DNA from: Actinomycetes bacterium
GTDB lineage: Bacteria > Actinomycetota > Acidimicrobiia > Acidimicrobiales > Palsa-688
DNA length: 5,856 nt
Direction of reading: 5' to 3'
NCBI GenBank assembly: GCA_021815935.1
Contig: JAKAZH010000118.1
Location: 1 to 5,856 of the forward strand
Position 1 is the first letter of the stretch. The number at the start of each line of letters is the position of its first letter. Below are positions 5,718 to 5,856 of the stretch, one piece after another. The position numbers and the translations under genes were made by a program. Under the pieces are notes generated by a model. The model had not been told where the DNA came from, made no database searches, and saw only the letters and a list, made by a program, of their open reading frames with translations.

Positions 5718-5856
5718 GATTGTCTACGAGATGCTCGGGCTCAGCGGCCGGACCGTGCTGGAGACGCTTCGGCCCACAGTCCCCGGTAGCGACAGTGATT
5801 ACGACTGCGGCGACGACCTGACCGTAGCCGCGGGCGGCAATGGCGTCGAAGGCAAT
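5718..5856. other. Right edge, unassigned
   Basis: Two frames remain open to the window end. The plus frame from ATG 5704 begins MVAFTIVYEMLGLSGRTVL and has G/C at roughly three quarters of third positions. The minus frame entering from the edge begins IAFDAIAARGYGQVVAAVV. Neither has a clear ribosome site or recognisable family. The minus frame might be the upstream part of the damaged gene ending at 5553, in a different phase, but this cannot be settled without the adjoining sequence. Confidence 0.3.

Overview
The window is high-GC DNA with the codon usage (strong G/C at third positions), a leaderless-looking promoter and the gene families of an actinobacterium or a close high-GC relative. 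No gene in it allows a species call. There are no RNA genes, CRISPR arrays or recognisable insertion sequences.

Left flank (1-1757). The window opens in the last 58 codons of a LuxR/NarL-type response regulator (+). About 340 bases without a convincing gene follow. Next comes a decayed minus-strand gene for a secretory-lipase-family (LIP) alpha/beta hydrolase. Its pieces lie in three reading frames between about 1460 and 524, yet all three catalytic-triad motifs are still readable. A further 300 bases (1461-1757) hold no supported gene.

Core (1758-5117). This is an intact cassette: a TetR-family repressor with a WHG-type C-terminal domain (-), a compact divergent promoter with GTTAC/GTAAC inverted repeats, a 14-TM DHA2-type MFS drug exporter (+), and 36 nt later a zinc-independent quinone-oxidoreductase-like medium-chain dehydrogenase (+). 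The layout suggests that the repressor senses a toxic, probably hydrophobic or electrophilic, compound and releases both an export pump and a reductase.

Right flank (5118-5856). After a 57-nt gap with a small hairpin lies a PaaI-type hotdog thioesterase gene, broken by an apparent one-base deletion and degenerate at its 3' end. Facing it on the minus strand is a 54-codon open frame, probably the 3' end of another damaged gene. The last 140 bases cannot be assigned.

The main message is an intact regulated efflux/reductase cassette between decaying genes. I found no convincing new biological system. The items most worth checking are the multi-lesion lipase remnant, the frameshifted thioesterase, the divergent operator architecture and the leaderless repressor start.
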